A DNA stretch of 30,698 nucleotides, taken from Pseudomonadota bacterium. Lineage in GTDB: Bacteria > Pseudomonadota > Alphaproteobacteria > Azospirillales > Azospirillaceae. This document shows, one piece after another, positions 7,454 to 14,508 of this stretch. A model generated the notes under the pieces. The model did no database searches, was not told the DNA's origin, and saw only the letters and a list, made by a program, of their open reading frames with translations. The first letter of the stretch is position 1, and each line of letters begins with the position of its first letter. The translations under genes and the position numbers were made by a program. The DNA is taken from assembly GCA_023411035.1 (NCBI GenBank), contig JAEYPE010000188.1, forward strand, positions 1 to 30,698. The letters are read 5' to 3'.

Positions 7454-9040
7454 ATGATGCGTGACTTCTGCCGCTCCGGACGGTCGGCGCTGGTGGCGGG
7501 GGAGGCCGCGGCGGCCACCTCCCACCCGCTGGCGAGCGCGGCGGCGCTGGAAATCCTGGCGGCGGGCGGCAACGCCGTGGACGCGGCCATCGCCGCCGTC
7601 GCGGTGCAGTGCGTGGCCGAGCCGCACATGACCGGAATCGGCGGCGATTGCTTCGTCCTTTACGCTCCGGCGAACGGGCCGGTCGTGGCTCTGAACGGCA
7701 GCGGGCGCGCACCCGCCGCCGCCGATGTGGAGCGCTTGGCCGGGCTGGGCGTGACCGGCGAGATCCCGCGCCACAGCGCCCACGCCGTCACCGTGCCGGG
7801 CGCCATCGCCGCCTGGACGCGGCTGCACGCCGATCATGGGCGGCTGCCGCTGGACCGTCTGTTCCGGCGCGCCATCCGCTACGCCGAGGAGGGCTACGGC
7901 ATCGCCCCGCGGGTGGCCCGGGACTGGGCGGCGGCGGTCCCCCTGCTGGCGGCGGACGAGGGCTGCCGCGCCGTCTTCCTGCCCGGCGGCCGCGCGCCCC
8001 GCGCCGGCGAGCGCCATACCCAGCCGCTGCTCGGCCAGCGGTTGCGGGACATCGCGGCGCACGGGGCGGCGGCCTTCTACACGGGCGCCACGGCGGAATC
8101 GCTGGTCGCCTTCCTGCGCGCCCGCGGCGGGCTGCACACGCTGGACGATTTCGCGGCGGCGCAGGACGGGGCGGAGTATGCGACGCCCATCGCCACCGGC
8201 TACCGCGGTTACGAGATTCTGGAGTGCCCGCCGAACGGCCAGGGCCTCGCCGCGCTGATGATCCTGAACGCGCTGGGCGGCTTCGACCTGTCGCCCGCTG
8301 TCGGCGACGCGGACCGCCACCATCTGCTGGCCGAGGCGACCAAGCTGGCCTACCACCACCGCGACGTTCTGGTGGGGGAGGGTGCGCCGGGCGCCGCGGC
8401 GGCGCTTCTGTCGGCGGAGGCGACGGCGGCCCTGCGCCGCCGCATCGACCCGGCCCGCGCCCAGCCCCCCGCCCTGTGGACGGAGGCGGAGCATAAGGAC
8501 ACGGTGTATCTCTGCGTGGTGGACCGGGACGGCAACGCCATCTCCTTCATCAATTCGATCTTCCACAGCTTCGGCAGCGTGCAGCTCGACCCGGCGACCG
8601 GCGTGCTTCTGCACAGCCGCGGCACCTCCTTCCGCCTGACGGAGGGGCACCCGAACGCCCTGGCGCCCCGGCGGCGTCCGCTGCACACCATCATCCCCGG
8701 CCTGATCCGCAAGGACGGGCGCGCGGTCTGCCCCTTCGGCGTGATGGGCGGCCATTATCAGGCGGCGGGGCACGGGGCTTTCGTGTCCGGGGTGCTGGAC
8801 CGCGGGCTGGACGTTCAGACGGCCATCGACCAGCCGCGCAGCTTCGCCTTCAACGGCGTTCTGGAGATCGAGCCCACCGTGGCGGAGGACACCGCGGCGG
8901 AGCTGGTGCGCCGCGGCCACGCGGTGGTCCGCCGGAACGAACCGATGGGCGGCGGGCAGGCGATCTGGATCGACCACGCCGCGGGCGTGCTGATCGGCGG
9001 TTCCGATTCCCGCAAGGACGGCTGCGCGCTGGGGTTCTGA
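7454..9040 (+). CDS. Gamma-glutamyltransferase family protein
   Basis: An Ntn-hydrolase-type gamma-glutamyltranspeptidase homologue of 528 aa. The start is set by GGGAGGT about 9 bases before two adjacent ATGs (7454, 7457). The large-subunit signature is visible near the N-terminus (SHPLASAAALEILAAGGNAVDAA and GIGGDCFVLY). The autocatalytic nucleophile is probably Thr350 in KDTVYLCVVDRDGN, the position of the family TTH-type junction. MGGHYQAAGH and a C-terminal GGSDSRKDG complete the small subunit. No signal peptide is evident, so it may be cytoplasmic, unlike classical periplasmic Ggt. The substrate could be glutathione conjugates or other gamma-glutamyl or acylated amino compounds. The convergent amidase and oxidoreductase suggest amino-compound catabolism. 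Confidence 0.88.
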   Translation: MMRDFCRSGRSALVAGEAAAATSHPLASAAALEILAAGGNAVDAAIAAVAVQCVAEPHMTGIGGDCFVLYAPANGPVVALNGSGRAPAAADVERLAGLGVTGEIPRHSAHAVTVPGAIAAWTRLHADHGRLPLDRLFRRAIRYAEEGYGIAPRVARDWAAAVPLLAADEGCRAVFLPGGRAPRAGERHTQPLLGQRLRDIAAHGAAAFYTGATAESLVAFLRARGGLHTLDDFAAAQDGAEYATPIATGYRGYEILECPPNGQGLAALMILNALGGFDLSPAVGDADRHHLLAEATKLAYHHRDVLVGEGAPGAAAALLSAEATAALRRRIDPARAQPPALWTEAEHKDTVYLCVVDRDGNAISFINSIFHSFGSVQLDPATGVLLHSRGTSFRLTEGHPNALAPRRRPLHTIIPGLIRKDGRAVCPFGVMGGHYQAAGHGAFVSGVLDRGLDVQTAIDQPRSFAFNGVLEIEPTVAEDTAAELVRRGHAVVRRNEPMGGGQAIWIDHAAGVLIGGSDSRKDGCALGF

Positions 9041-9056
9041 AGAGTGGCGCTCAGGC

Positions 9057-9074
9057 GGGGGCCGCAGCGCCCCC
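9057..9074. terminator. Hairpin between convergent GGT and amidase genes
   Basis: GGGGGC (9057-9062) pairs with GCCCCC (9069-9074) around a 6-nt loop. The 53-bp gap separates genes converging from both sides. The + strand has only a short CCCTTT after it, so termination strength is uncertain. It may serve both genes. Confidence 0.4.
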
Positions 9075-9093
9075 ACCCTTTGCGTTCCTGTTT

Positions 9094-10485
9094 CTACCGG
9101 TTCGGTCCCACCACCGGCTCCACCGCCGCGGCGATGGACAGCAGGCGGCGGTCGGTGCCGGCGGCGCCCACCAGCATCAGGCCGCTGGGCAGGTCGCCGG
9201 CCCGGTGCATCGGCAGGCTGATGGCGCAGCGGTCCAGGAAGTTGAACAGGGCGCAGTTGCGCAGCAGCAGCAGGTTCAGCCGCGTGAACTCCGCGTCCTC
9301 CGCGAAGGCGTCGATCCGGGGCGCCGGCAGCGGCACGGTGGGCATCAGCAGCGCGTCATAGTCCGCCGTGGCCCGGTCGGCGCGGGCGATCAGGTCGGCG
9401 CGGCGCTGCGTCACTTCGATGTAATCGGTGGCGCTCATGGCGTGGCCGCGCTCGATCCGGACACGGACGCGGGGGTCGTAGAGATCGCCTTTCTCCGCCA
9501 GCAGGGCGCGGTGCCAGTGGGCGGCTTCCGCCGCCGGGAGGCCGCCCTTGGCGTTGGCCGGACCGATCTCCTCCAGTTCCGCCATCGGGATCTCGACGAT
9601 GCGGGCGCCGGCTTCCGACAGGCGGCGGCAGGCGGCGTCGAAGGCGCGGGCCACCGGCTCCTCCATGCCGTCCAGAACCACTGCCTGCGGCACGGCGAAG
9701 CGCAGCCCGGCCAGCCCGACCGGCGGCGGCACCCACTCCGCCTCGCCGGCCAGCACGGCGTCGGCGATGGCGCAGCATTCCACCGTCCGGGCGAGCGGCC
9801 CGACGGAATCCAGCGACCAGGACAGCGGCAGGGCGCCGCGCAGCGGCACCCGGCGCTGGGTCGGCTTGAAGCCGACGATGCCGCACAGCGCCGCCGGGAT
9901 GCGGACCGACCCGCCGGTGTCGGTGCCCAGCGCCAGCGGCACATGGCCCGCCGCCACCGACACCCCGGCGCCGGAGGACGAGCCGCCGGGGATGCGCGCG
10001 GGATCGGCGGGGTTGCCGGGGGTTCCGTAATGCGGGTTGATGCCGACGCCGGAGAAGGCGAACTCCGTCATGTTGGTCCGTCCGACCACCACCGCCCCGG
10101 CGGCGCGCAGCCGCGCCACCGCGTCGGCGTCACGGGTGGCGGGGGCGGCACCCTCCAGTGCCCGCGACCCGGCCCGCGTGGTGTGCCCGGCCTCGTCGAA
10201 CAGGTCCTTGACCGAGATCGGCAGACCGGCCAGCGGAGAGGGGCGCAGACCCGCCCGGCGCAGCAGATCCTGGGCGTCCGCCGCGGCGCGGGCCTGTTCG
10301 GCGTGCAAGGTGGTGTAGGTTTTGCGCGCCTCCTCGCCACCGGCCCCGATGGCGGCCAGGGCGGCGTCGACGAGCGCGCGGCTGGTGGTGGCGCCCGCGT
10401 CGAGCTGGCGGGCCAGGGTGGAGACGGTGGGAGTGGAGACGGCGGGGGTGGCGACGGCGGGGGTGGCGATGTTGGGCGTTGTCAT
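9094..10485 (-). CDS. Amidase (amidase-signature family)
   Basis: A 463-aa amidase-signature hydrolase that cleaves an amide to acid and ammonia. The Ser-cisSer-Lys triad can be placed as Lys93 (SVKDLFDE), Ser169 (GGSSSGAG) and Ser193 (DTGGSVRIP). The glycine-serine-rich core at 165-200 is typical. Related subfamilies include GatA, allophanate hydrolase AtzF and aryl-acylamidases. No second domain is present, so AtzF is unlikely to be complete. The first 23 residues are a pentapeptide repeat of the type ATPAV, encoded by a 15-bp tandem repeat, and precede the fold proper. No good ribosome-binding site is seen before the ATG. The gene follows the Ldh-family gene by 34 bp on the same strand, so the two are probably one transcript. 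Confidence 0.9.
   Translation of the reverse strand: MTTPNIATPAVATPAVSTPTVSTLARQLDAGATTSRALVDAALAAIGAGGEEARKTYTTLHAEQARAAADAQDLLRRAGLRPSPLAGLPISVKDLFDEAGHTTRAGSRALEGAAPATRDADAVARLRAAGAVVVGRTNMTEFAFSGVGINPHYGTPGNPADPARIPGGSSSGAGVSVAAGHVPLALGTDTGGSVRIPAALCGIVGFKPTQRRVPLRGALPLSWSLDSVGPLARTVECCAIADAVLAGEAEWVPPPVGLAGLRFAVPQAVVLDGMEEPVARAFDAACRRLSEAGARIVEIPMAELEEIGPANAKGGLPAAEAAHWHRALLAEKGDLYDPRVRVRIERGHAMSATDYIEVTQRRADLIARADRATADYDALLMPTVPLPAPRIDAFAEDAEFTRLNLLLLRNCALFNFLDRCAISLPMHRAGDLPSGLMLVGAAGTDRRLLSIAAAVEPVVGPNR
10418..10477. repeat. Four-copy 15-bp tandem repeat in the amidase 5' coding end
   Basis: Four adjacent imperfect 15-mers lie at 10418-10432, 10433-10447, 10448-10462 and 10463-10477, of the form GTGGCGACGGCGGGG. 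On the coding strand they specify STPTV, STPAV-like and ATPAV pentapeptides. The unit is a multiple of three, so copy-number change would lengthen or shorten the protein without a frameshift. Confidence 0.8.
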
Positions 10486-10519
10486 GGCGTGAACCGGCGG
10501 CTTGGAGAGGACAGGGGCG

Positions 10520-11590
10520 TCAGGTGGCGTCGCCGGCCAGGGCGCGCAGCTCGGCCAGCCGGGCGGGGGTCAGCGGAATGCCGTCGCGCAGGGTGCGGGC
10601 GCGGCGGGCGTAGCGGCGCTCGCCCGGCATGCGGTCCTGCCCGGCGCCCTTCACGTCCCCGATCAGCGCGGCGACGCGGTCGGCGAAGGCGCCGGTTCCG
10701 CCGCGCTCCGGGTCGATGACGATGAAGAGCTGGCCGGTGCAGGGCGTCTCGGCGCCGGGATGGGCGGACCAGTCCACCTCGCGCGAGAACCTGCCGCCGG
10801 TCAGCGCCGCCGCCAGCACCTCGATCATGAAGGCGATGGAGCCGCCCTTGTGCCCGCCGAAGGGCAGCAGGGCGCCGCCGTCCAGAACGGCCTTCGGGTC
10901 GGTGGTGGGCTTGCCGTCGCGGTCCACGCCGGACCCGGCGGGAATGGGGTGCCCCTCGCGCGCGGCGATGCGCACGTCGCCGTTCGCCATGGAACTGGCG
11001 GCCTGATCGAACACCATCGGGTCGCCGCCGGCCACCGGGGTGGCGAAGGCCATCGGGTTGGTGCCGAAGACGGCGGACTTGCCGCCCGGCGGCACGACGC
11101 AGGCGAAGCTGTTGACGAAGGACAGGGCCACCAGCCCTTCCCGCGCGAAGGGCTCCACGTCCGGCCACAGGGAACTGAAATGGTGGGAGTTGCGGATCGC
11201 CATCACGGCGACGCCGCTGTCGCGCACCATCTCCACCAACCGGGCGCGGGCGGCCAGGAAGGCGGGCTGGGCGAAGCCGTTGGCGGCATCGACGCGCAGG
11301 AAGGCGGGGCCGGCCTCCTCCACCGTGGGTTCGGCCCGCCCGTCCGCCCAGCCGCTCTTCAGCGAGCCGACATAGCCCGGGATGCGGAACACGCCGTGGC
11401 TGGTCGAGCCGTCGCGCTCGCAGGACGCGCAGTTCTCCGCCAGGATGGCGGCCACCCGCTCCGACGTGCCGTGGCGCAGGAAGATGCGCTCCAGCAGGGC
11501 CACGAGATCGCCGAAAGCGACCAATGTGCCGGCGTCGGCGGTCTGCGCGAAGGCCGCGGCGGCGCGGCGGCTGGGGGTGTCGTCACTCAT
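10520..11590 (-). CDS. Ldh-family (malate/L-lactate dehydrogenase-like) oxidoreductase
   Basis: A 356-aa NAD(P)-dependent oxidoreductase of the malate/L-lactate dehydrogenase-2 fold. This family includes YlbC/AllD ureidoglycolate dehydrogenase, DlgD, and DpkA delta1-piperideine/pyrroline-2-carboxylate reductase. Visible marks are SHGVFRI with His65, NSHHF at 134-138, FGTNPMAFA near 175-183 and FGGHKGG in the C-terminal half. GGAAGGGAC stands 5-6 bases before the ATG on the minus strand. Substrate cannot be read from sequence alone. Sitting with an amidase and facing a gamma-glutamyltransferase homologue, an imino-acid reductase or ureido-acid dehydrogenase role is plausible. It is the first gene of a two-gene minus-strand unit. 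Confidence 0.88.
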   Translation of the reverse strand: MSDDTPSRRAAAAFAQTADAGTLVAFGDLVALLERIFLRHGTSERVAAILAENCASCERDGSTSHGVFRIPGYVGSLKSGWADGRAEPTVEEAGPAFLRVDAANGFAQPAFLAARARLVEMVRDSGVAVMAIRNSHHFSSLWPDVEPFAREGLVALSFVNSFACVVPPGGKSAVFGTNPMAFATPVAGGDPMVFDQAASSMANGDVRIAAREGHPIPAGSGVDRDGKPTTDPKAVLDGGALLPFGGHKGGSIAFMIEVLAAALTGGRFSREVDWSAHPGAETPCTGQLFIVIDPERGGTGAFADRVAALIGDVKGAGQDRMPGERRYARRARTLRDGIPLTPARLAELRALAGDAT

Positions 11591-11789
11591 GCTCGTCCCT
11601 TCCGGTTCTCGTGCCCATCGTCTCTTGGGTGGATCTCTTGGGCGGCCCGGACTCTTGCCGGTCCGGTGGCCGCGGAACGCACCATAGCGCGCGGCGGCGG
11701 CGCGGGCGAATTGGAATGGCGACCGTGTTGCCCGCCCGCCGCATTTGCGCGAATATGTTGCTTACTGCTCAAGCATTTGGAGAGGATGG

Positions 11790-12368
11790 ATGCATCACCC
11801 GGAGGCCCTGGAGCCTGTTATCGGCTTTCTGCGCGGAATCGGCATGGAGGTCGAGTATGGCGAGAGGGCCCACAACGGCTTTCTGCCGGGTGTGAACATC
11901 CATGGCGGGGTGATTCACGTCGACCCCGATACGCTGCTCGGGCCGGGCGACCTGCTGCACGAGGCCGGGCACATGATCGTCGTCCCGCGCCGCTTCTGGT
12001 CCCGGCTGGGAACGGATCTGCAGGAGGACATCGAGACCCTGCTGCGGGAGGAAACCGCGCCGGACGGAAGTCCGGACCCGCAGCTCACGGCGGCGGCCCG
12101 GCAGGGCGAGTTCATGTCCCAGGCCTGGTCCTACGCCGTCGTCCAGCATCTGAACCTGCCGATGGGCTGCCTGTTCTTCCCAGGTTCCTACAAGTACGAC
12201 CGGTATGAGGGGACGCACCCGATGCTGGCGTGGCTGGAGCAGGGGACGCATGTCGGCCCGCTGGCGCTCGCCCATGCCGGGATGACCGGCTTTTCCGGGA
12301 TGTTCGCCTATGTCGGGCAGAACGGCCTGCCGCCCTTTCCGCAGATGAGCCGCTGGACGCTGGATTGA
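11790..12368 (+). CDS. Hypothetical protein with HEAGH zincin-like motif
   Basis: A 192-aa protein of unknown family. The start at 11790 follows GGAGAGGA (11779-11786); the in-frame extension upstream lacks support. The sequence LLHEAGHMIVVP puts HExxH at residues 57-61, the zinc-binding pattern of many metallopeptidases. A candidate third ligand cannot be chosen with confidence. The C-terminal half has several histidines and a conserved-looking segment YKYDRYEGTHPMLAWLEQGTH. No signal peptide or membrane segment is visible, so it is probably cytoplasmic. It is transcribed away from the Ldh-family gene across a 199-bp gap. It could be a peptidase-like enzyme or a non-catalytic relative. Confidence 0.75.
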   Translation: MHHPEALEPVIGFLRGIGMEVEYGERAHNGFLPGVNIHGGVIHVDPDTLLGPGDLLHEAGHMIVVPRRFWSRLGTDLQEDIETLLREETAPDGSPDPQLTAAARQGEFMSQAWSYAVVQHLNLPMGCLFFPGSYKYDRYEGTHPMLAWLEQGTHVGPLALAHAGMTGFSGMFAYVGQNGLPPFPQMSRWTLD

Positions 12369-12430
12369 CCGGAGAGATTGGGCAGGGGGAACCATGGCGC
12401 CGCACGCCCCGTTGTCTGGGGGCCTGATGG

Positions 12431-12452
12431 CCGGCGGCGCTTCCGCCGCCGG
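12431..12452 (+). terminator. GC-rich hairpin after HEAGH gene
   Basis: A perfect 9-bp stem (12431-12439 with 12444-12452) closes a CTTC tetraloop 62 bp after the stop codon. It lacks a T-tract, so it may protect the 3' end or assist Rho-dependent termination. Confidence 0.4.
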
Positions 12453-12613
12453 TTCCCACCGAACGCCTGCACGAAGGAGCGGCAAATTGCCGCGCGCATC
12501 CCCCCTTCGGCGCGGAAACGCGCGGATTCAGCCCTGTCATGCTTCCGACGGGCGTTGATCGGGCGCATGTTGCGGTGCACAATCACCTGAAGCCGGACGG
12601 TAGCGTATGGCGC

Positions 12614-12627
12614 TTGTTCTGGATCAA
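12614..12627. promoter_or_regulatory. FNR/Anr/FixK-type box
   Basis: TTGTTCTGGATCAA matches the FNR/CRP-family anaerobic consensus TTGAT-N4-ATCAA at nine of ten defined positions. Its centre is about 78 bp before the ATG at 12698, consistent with an activator site. Oxygen-linked regulation of the small membrane protein downstream is inferred. Confidence 0.5.
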
Positions 12628-12697
12628 GGTCATGGGCCGGTGTCCATGCCATACAGATGCCGGTTGCAGCGGTTGAGTGTTTTGCAGAAGGTCCACG

Positions 12698-13177
12698 ATG
12701 CGCGATCAGTCCAGCCGTCACGGCGATTCCTGGTTCGAATCCGGGGTCCTCTGGGGAGCCTCCATCGCTGGCATGGCGCTGTCCGGCCTGATGGCGGTGA
12801 CGTGGAATTCCACGGAAGCGGCGCCTTCCGGAACAGCCCCGGCCATCATGGACCGTGGTGCCCACCAGCTCGACCACGCCGCCTGCACGGAGGCGCTGTC
12901 CACCCTGCTGGCCCGCTTCCGCGACGACCCGCGCGTCCTTTGGCTTTGGGTGGAGCAGAGCGTCCCGGCGGGCCACGGCCTGACCGTGCGCACCAAGGGC
13001 GCCACCGTGTCGCACGACGCCCCGCGCCCCTACGCCTTCCGGCCCGACGCCGACGTGAAGCCGGCGGAGGTCTGCGGTTTCACCAGCAATTCCGTGCACG
13101 CGCTGTCAATGGGCGGCGTCGCCCAGCCCTATGAAGCGACCGCCGCCGATTCCTGGAGCGCGGCCGGTGGTCTGTAA
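12698..13177 (+). CDS. Hypothetical membrane-anchored 159-aa protein
   Basis: A family was not recognised. The ATG at 12698 is preceded by AGAAGG at 12686-12691; an in-frame ATG at 12677 lacks such a site. A polar N-terminus (about 15 residues) is followed by one hydrophobic segment (about 17-36, VLWGASIAGMALSGLMAV), then a soluble domain with LDHAACTEALSTLLARF and two cysteines (CTEAL and VCGF). This suggests an inner-membrane anchor with the domain outside the cytoplasm. An FNR-type box upstream hints at low-oxygen expression. It converges on the diguanylate cyclase gene. Confidence 0.65.
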   Translation: MRDQSSRHGDSWFESGVLWGASIAGMALSGLMAVTWNSTEAAPSGTAPAIMDRGAHQLDHAACTEALSTLLARFRDDPRVLWLWVEQSVPAGHGLTVRTKGATVSHDAPRPYAFRPDADVKPAEVCGFTSNSVHALSMGGVAQPYEATAADSWSAAGGL

Positions 13178-13185
13178 GGGAACGG

Positions 13186-13200
13186 CCCGCCGCGGGCGGG
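13186..13200. terminator. Hairpin between convergent genes
   Basis: CCCGCC-GCG-GGCGGG forms a perfect 6-bp stem in the 26-bp gap between the + strand unknown gene and the - strand cyclase gene. No T-tract is present on either side. Confidence 0.35.
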
Positions 13201-13203
13201 ACG

Positions 13204-14220
13204 TCAGGCTTTGACCGCCCGGCGGATCTTCTTCTGGACATACATGGCGGCATCGGCGGCGCGCAGCGCGTCGTCCGGCGTCATGGAACCGGGATCGGCG
13301 CTGACCACCCCGAAACTCGCCCCCGGATAGTCGAAGGCGCAGCCGCTCAGGCGGTAGGTGCCCTGGATCAGCGGCGCCATACGGTCGCGCAACGCCTCGG
13401 CGGCGGCGTCCCCCTCCGCGCCGGGCGCGGCCCCCATGCCGACGACGATGAATTCGTCGCCGCCCAGCCGGCCCAGCGTGTCGCCCCCCCGCAGGCCCGC
13501 GCCGATGCGCCGCCCCACCTCGGTCAGGAATTCGTCGCCGGCCTCGTGCCCGTATGTGTCGTTGATGGCCTTGAAGCCGTCCAGGTCGATGAAGCCGATC
13601 AGCACGCTCTGGCCCGCCCGTTCGGCCATGGCGAACAGCCGGTGCAGCTCCGTAACCACGGCGCGCCGGTTCGGCAGGCCGGTGAGCGCGTCGGTGTAGG
13701 AGTAGGATTCAAGCGTCGCGTTCAACTCCCGGAACTGATTCAGAAGCTGCTCGCGCTGCACATGAAGGGCGATCAGCGAGGCGAACAGGCGCAGCACCTG
13801 CTCCCCCTTGGGCGTCAGCGGCTTGCGGTCCGAACTGGCGGCGCACAGCGTTCCGAACAGGCTGCCGTCGTCCAGATGAACCGGCGTGCTGACATAGGTC
13901 TGGATGCCCAGCGCCGCCGCCGCCTCGCAGTCGCCCCAGCAGTTGGGCACGTCGTCGCTGTAGAGCCGCCCTTCGTCCAGCGCCCGCTTGCACAGGGTGC
14001 CTTCCCATGGAACGGCCAGCCCTTCGGGGATGTTCAGTGTCTTGGTGTTGCAGGAAAAGAGGATGCGCTGAATGCCGTGCTCCAGCTCGATCCGGGTGAG
14101 GTAGGTGGCCTCCAGTTCCGTCACCAGTTCCAGCAGTGACAGCAGGGGCCGCGTCAGCTCCTCCACGGTCTTCGCTGAAGAAAGGGTGTCGGTGAGTTGG
14201 GCGAACAGTTCGTCAGCCAT
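13204..14220 (-). CDS. GAF-GGDEF diguanylate cyclase
   Basis: A 338-aa soluble enzyme predicted to make cyclic di-GMP from two GTP. An N-terminal GAF domain covers roughly residues 25-155 (LYSDDVPNCWGD, YVSTPVHLDDGSLFGTLCA). A short coiled linker leads to the GGDEF domain (about 170-330). The active-site loop is intact as GGDEF at 253-257, with FIDLDGFK around 210-217 for metal binding. The product-inhibition I-site RGGD (244-247) lies exactly five residues before GGDEF, so feedback control is expected. No membrane segment is visible. The frame continues upstream to a TTG at 14289 across an A8 tract, but the ATG at 14220 fits the domain start. The GAF ligand is unknown. Confidence 0.9.
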   Translation of the reverse strand: MADELFAQLTDTLSSAKTVEELTRPLLSLLELVTELEATYLTRIELEHGIQRILFSCNTKTLNIPEGLAVPWEGTLCKRALDEGRLYSDDVPNCWGDCEAAAALGIQTYVSTPVHLDDGSLFGTLCAASSDRKPLTPKGEQVLRLFASLIALHVQREQLLNQFRELNATLESYSYTDALTGLPNRRAVVTELHRLFAMAERAGQSVLIGFIDLDGFKAINDTYGHEAGDEFLTEVGRRIGAGLRGGDTLGRLGGDEFIVVGMGAAPGAEGDAAAEALRDRMAPLIQGTYRLSGCAFDYPGASFGVVSADPGSMTPDDALRAADAAMYVQKKIRRAVKA

Positions 14221-14508
14221 GCAGTCAGCCAGTCTAAAAAAAACACGCCGTCTCCGCAATACATGCAGGAGGCGCCATTTTGTGTCCAATAACGGGAACT
14301 TTTATTAAACTTCATAATAACGGAAGGGTGGTGGCGAGGCAATGAATGATTACGCTCAAATGATATCGCCGCCGGGCACGGCCTTTCCCGTGGGAGCGGC
14401 GCATGGTGCCGGCGATGTGCCGGGAAATTCCGCATGGTGGTGTTTGACCGGGCAGGCCGCCGCGGAGTAACCCTTGCCCTGCAACCATCTCAACGGGAAC
14501 CGCAGTCC
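14221..14508. promoter_or_regulatory. Divergent promoter region and structured leader of the permease gene
   Basis: This 288-bp gap separates the cyclase (-) from the permease (+). An AT-rich core at about 14290-14335 probably holds both promoters. Towards the permease several inverted repeats follow, among them CACGG-CCTTTC-CCGTG near 14377-14392, CGCCGGGCAC against GTGCCGGCG, and GGGCA against TGCCC near 14450-14480. A folded leader that controls the permease is possible; no riboswitch class was recognised by eye. Confidence 0.35.

Larger units (their letters stand above)
12369..12697. other. 329-bp gap with hairpin and FNR-type site
   Basis: No convincing gene is seen. The 5' part holds a perfect 9-bp hairpin CCGGCGGCG-CTTC-CGCCGCCGG (12431-12452), probably the 3' end of the HEAGH gene transcript. 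The 3' part holds an FNR-type site (12614-12627) and is likely the promoter of the next gene. Confidence 0.5.
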
